8,930 bases of DNA from Thermoplasmatota archaeon. Lineage in GTDB: Bacteria; Pseudomonadota; Gammaproteobacteria; Burkholderiales; Thiobacillaceae. The stretch spans positions 1-8,930 of the forward strand of contig JAMCVR010000132.1 in assembly GCA_023475455.1 (NCBI GenBank), read 5' to 3'. Position numbers and translations under genes: made by a program. This document shows, piece by piece, positions 7,531-8,930 of this stretch. The notes beneath the pieces are model-generated. The model saw only the letters and a program-made list of their open reading frames with translations. It did not search any database and was not told the DNA's origin. How positions within the stretch are numbered: position 1 is the stretch's first letter; each line of letters begins with the position of its first letter.

Positions 7531-7553
7531 ATGCCGGCGCCATCGGCCGGCAT
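7531..7553 (-). other. Hairpin between rep and the SNF2 gene
   Basis: ATGCCGGC (7531-7538) and GCCGGCAT (7546-7553) form a perfect 8-bp GC-rich stem with a 7-base loop. A further GCCGGCAT lies at 7585-7592. The hairpin is about 70 bases after the rep stop and just upstream of the candidate SNF2 promoter. No T run follows on either strand, so it is not a classical terminator. It could be a factor-dependent termination site, an operator-like palindrome or a small dispersed repeat. Confidence 0.4.
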
Positions 7554-7623
7554 CGGCATGGTTTCGCTTGCCCGGACAAATCTCGCCGGCATATGCTGTC
7601 GGCATTTCGCGTTGTAAAGCGGT

Positions 7624-8930
<1,307 letters not shown>

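Overview
The window looks like a chromosomal piece of a high-GC betaproteobacterium, probably near Rhodocyclales or Nitrosomonadales. This is judged from protein similarity by eye, the GC-rich codon use and the pyruvate kinase - class II (Calvin-type) aldolase gene pair. I could run no search, so the taxonomic call is an inference.

Layout. Bases 1-718 hold the 3' part of a pyruvate kinase gene, preceded by a displaced exact copy of 127 bases from inside the same gene. This is the signature of a 394-bp tandem duplication with a frameshift, or of an assembly error. Bases 766-1833 hold an intact class II fructose-bisphosphate aldolase with a good ribosome binding site, followed by a strong rho-independent terminator (1858-1890). 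Bases 2027-3274 hold an AAA+ ATPase of the DUF4143 type, split into two same-frame halves by a single TGA at 2825-2827. A 1388-residue SNF2-family helicase/ATPase fills 3275-7441 on the minus strand. Its stop codon abuts the ATPase stop with no gap. A 182-bp spacer (7442-7623) holds a hairpin and a plausible sigma-70 promoter for the SNF2 gene. Bases 7624-8930 hold the C-terminal two thirds of the Rep DNA helicase on the minus strand, running off the window.

How the genes relate. pyk and the aldolase gene are co-directional and 47 bp apart, and belong to central carbon metabolism (lower glycolysis, gluconeogenesis and possibly the Calvin cycle). The terminator closes that unit. The ATPase and the SNF2 gene look like accessory genes between housekeeping neighbours (aldolase and Rep). 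The SNF2 gene has its own candidate promoter and is probably transcribed apart from rep. I see no CRISPR array, tRNA, rRNA, insertion sequence or attachment site.

The points most worth checking are the pyk duplication (real or artefact; the repeat is exactly 127 bases, a common assembler k-mer size), the single-codon break in the ATPase, and the large uncharacterised N-terminal region of the SNF2 protein. I did not find convincing evidence of a new multi-gene system.
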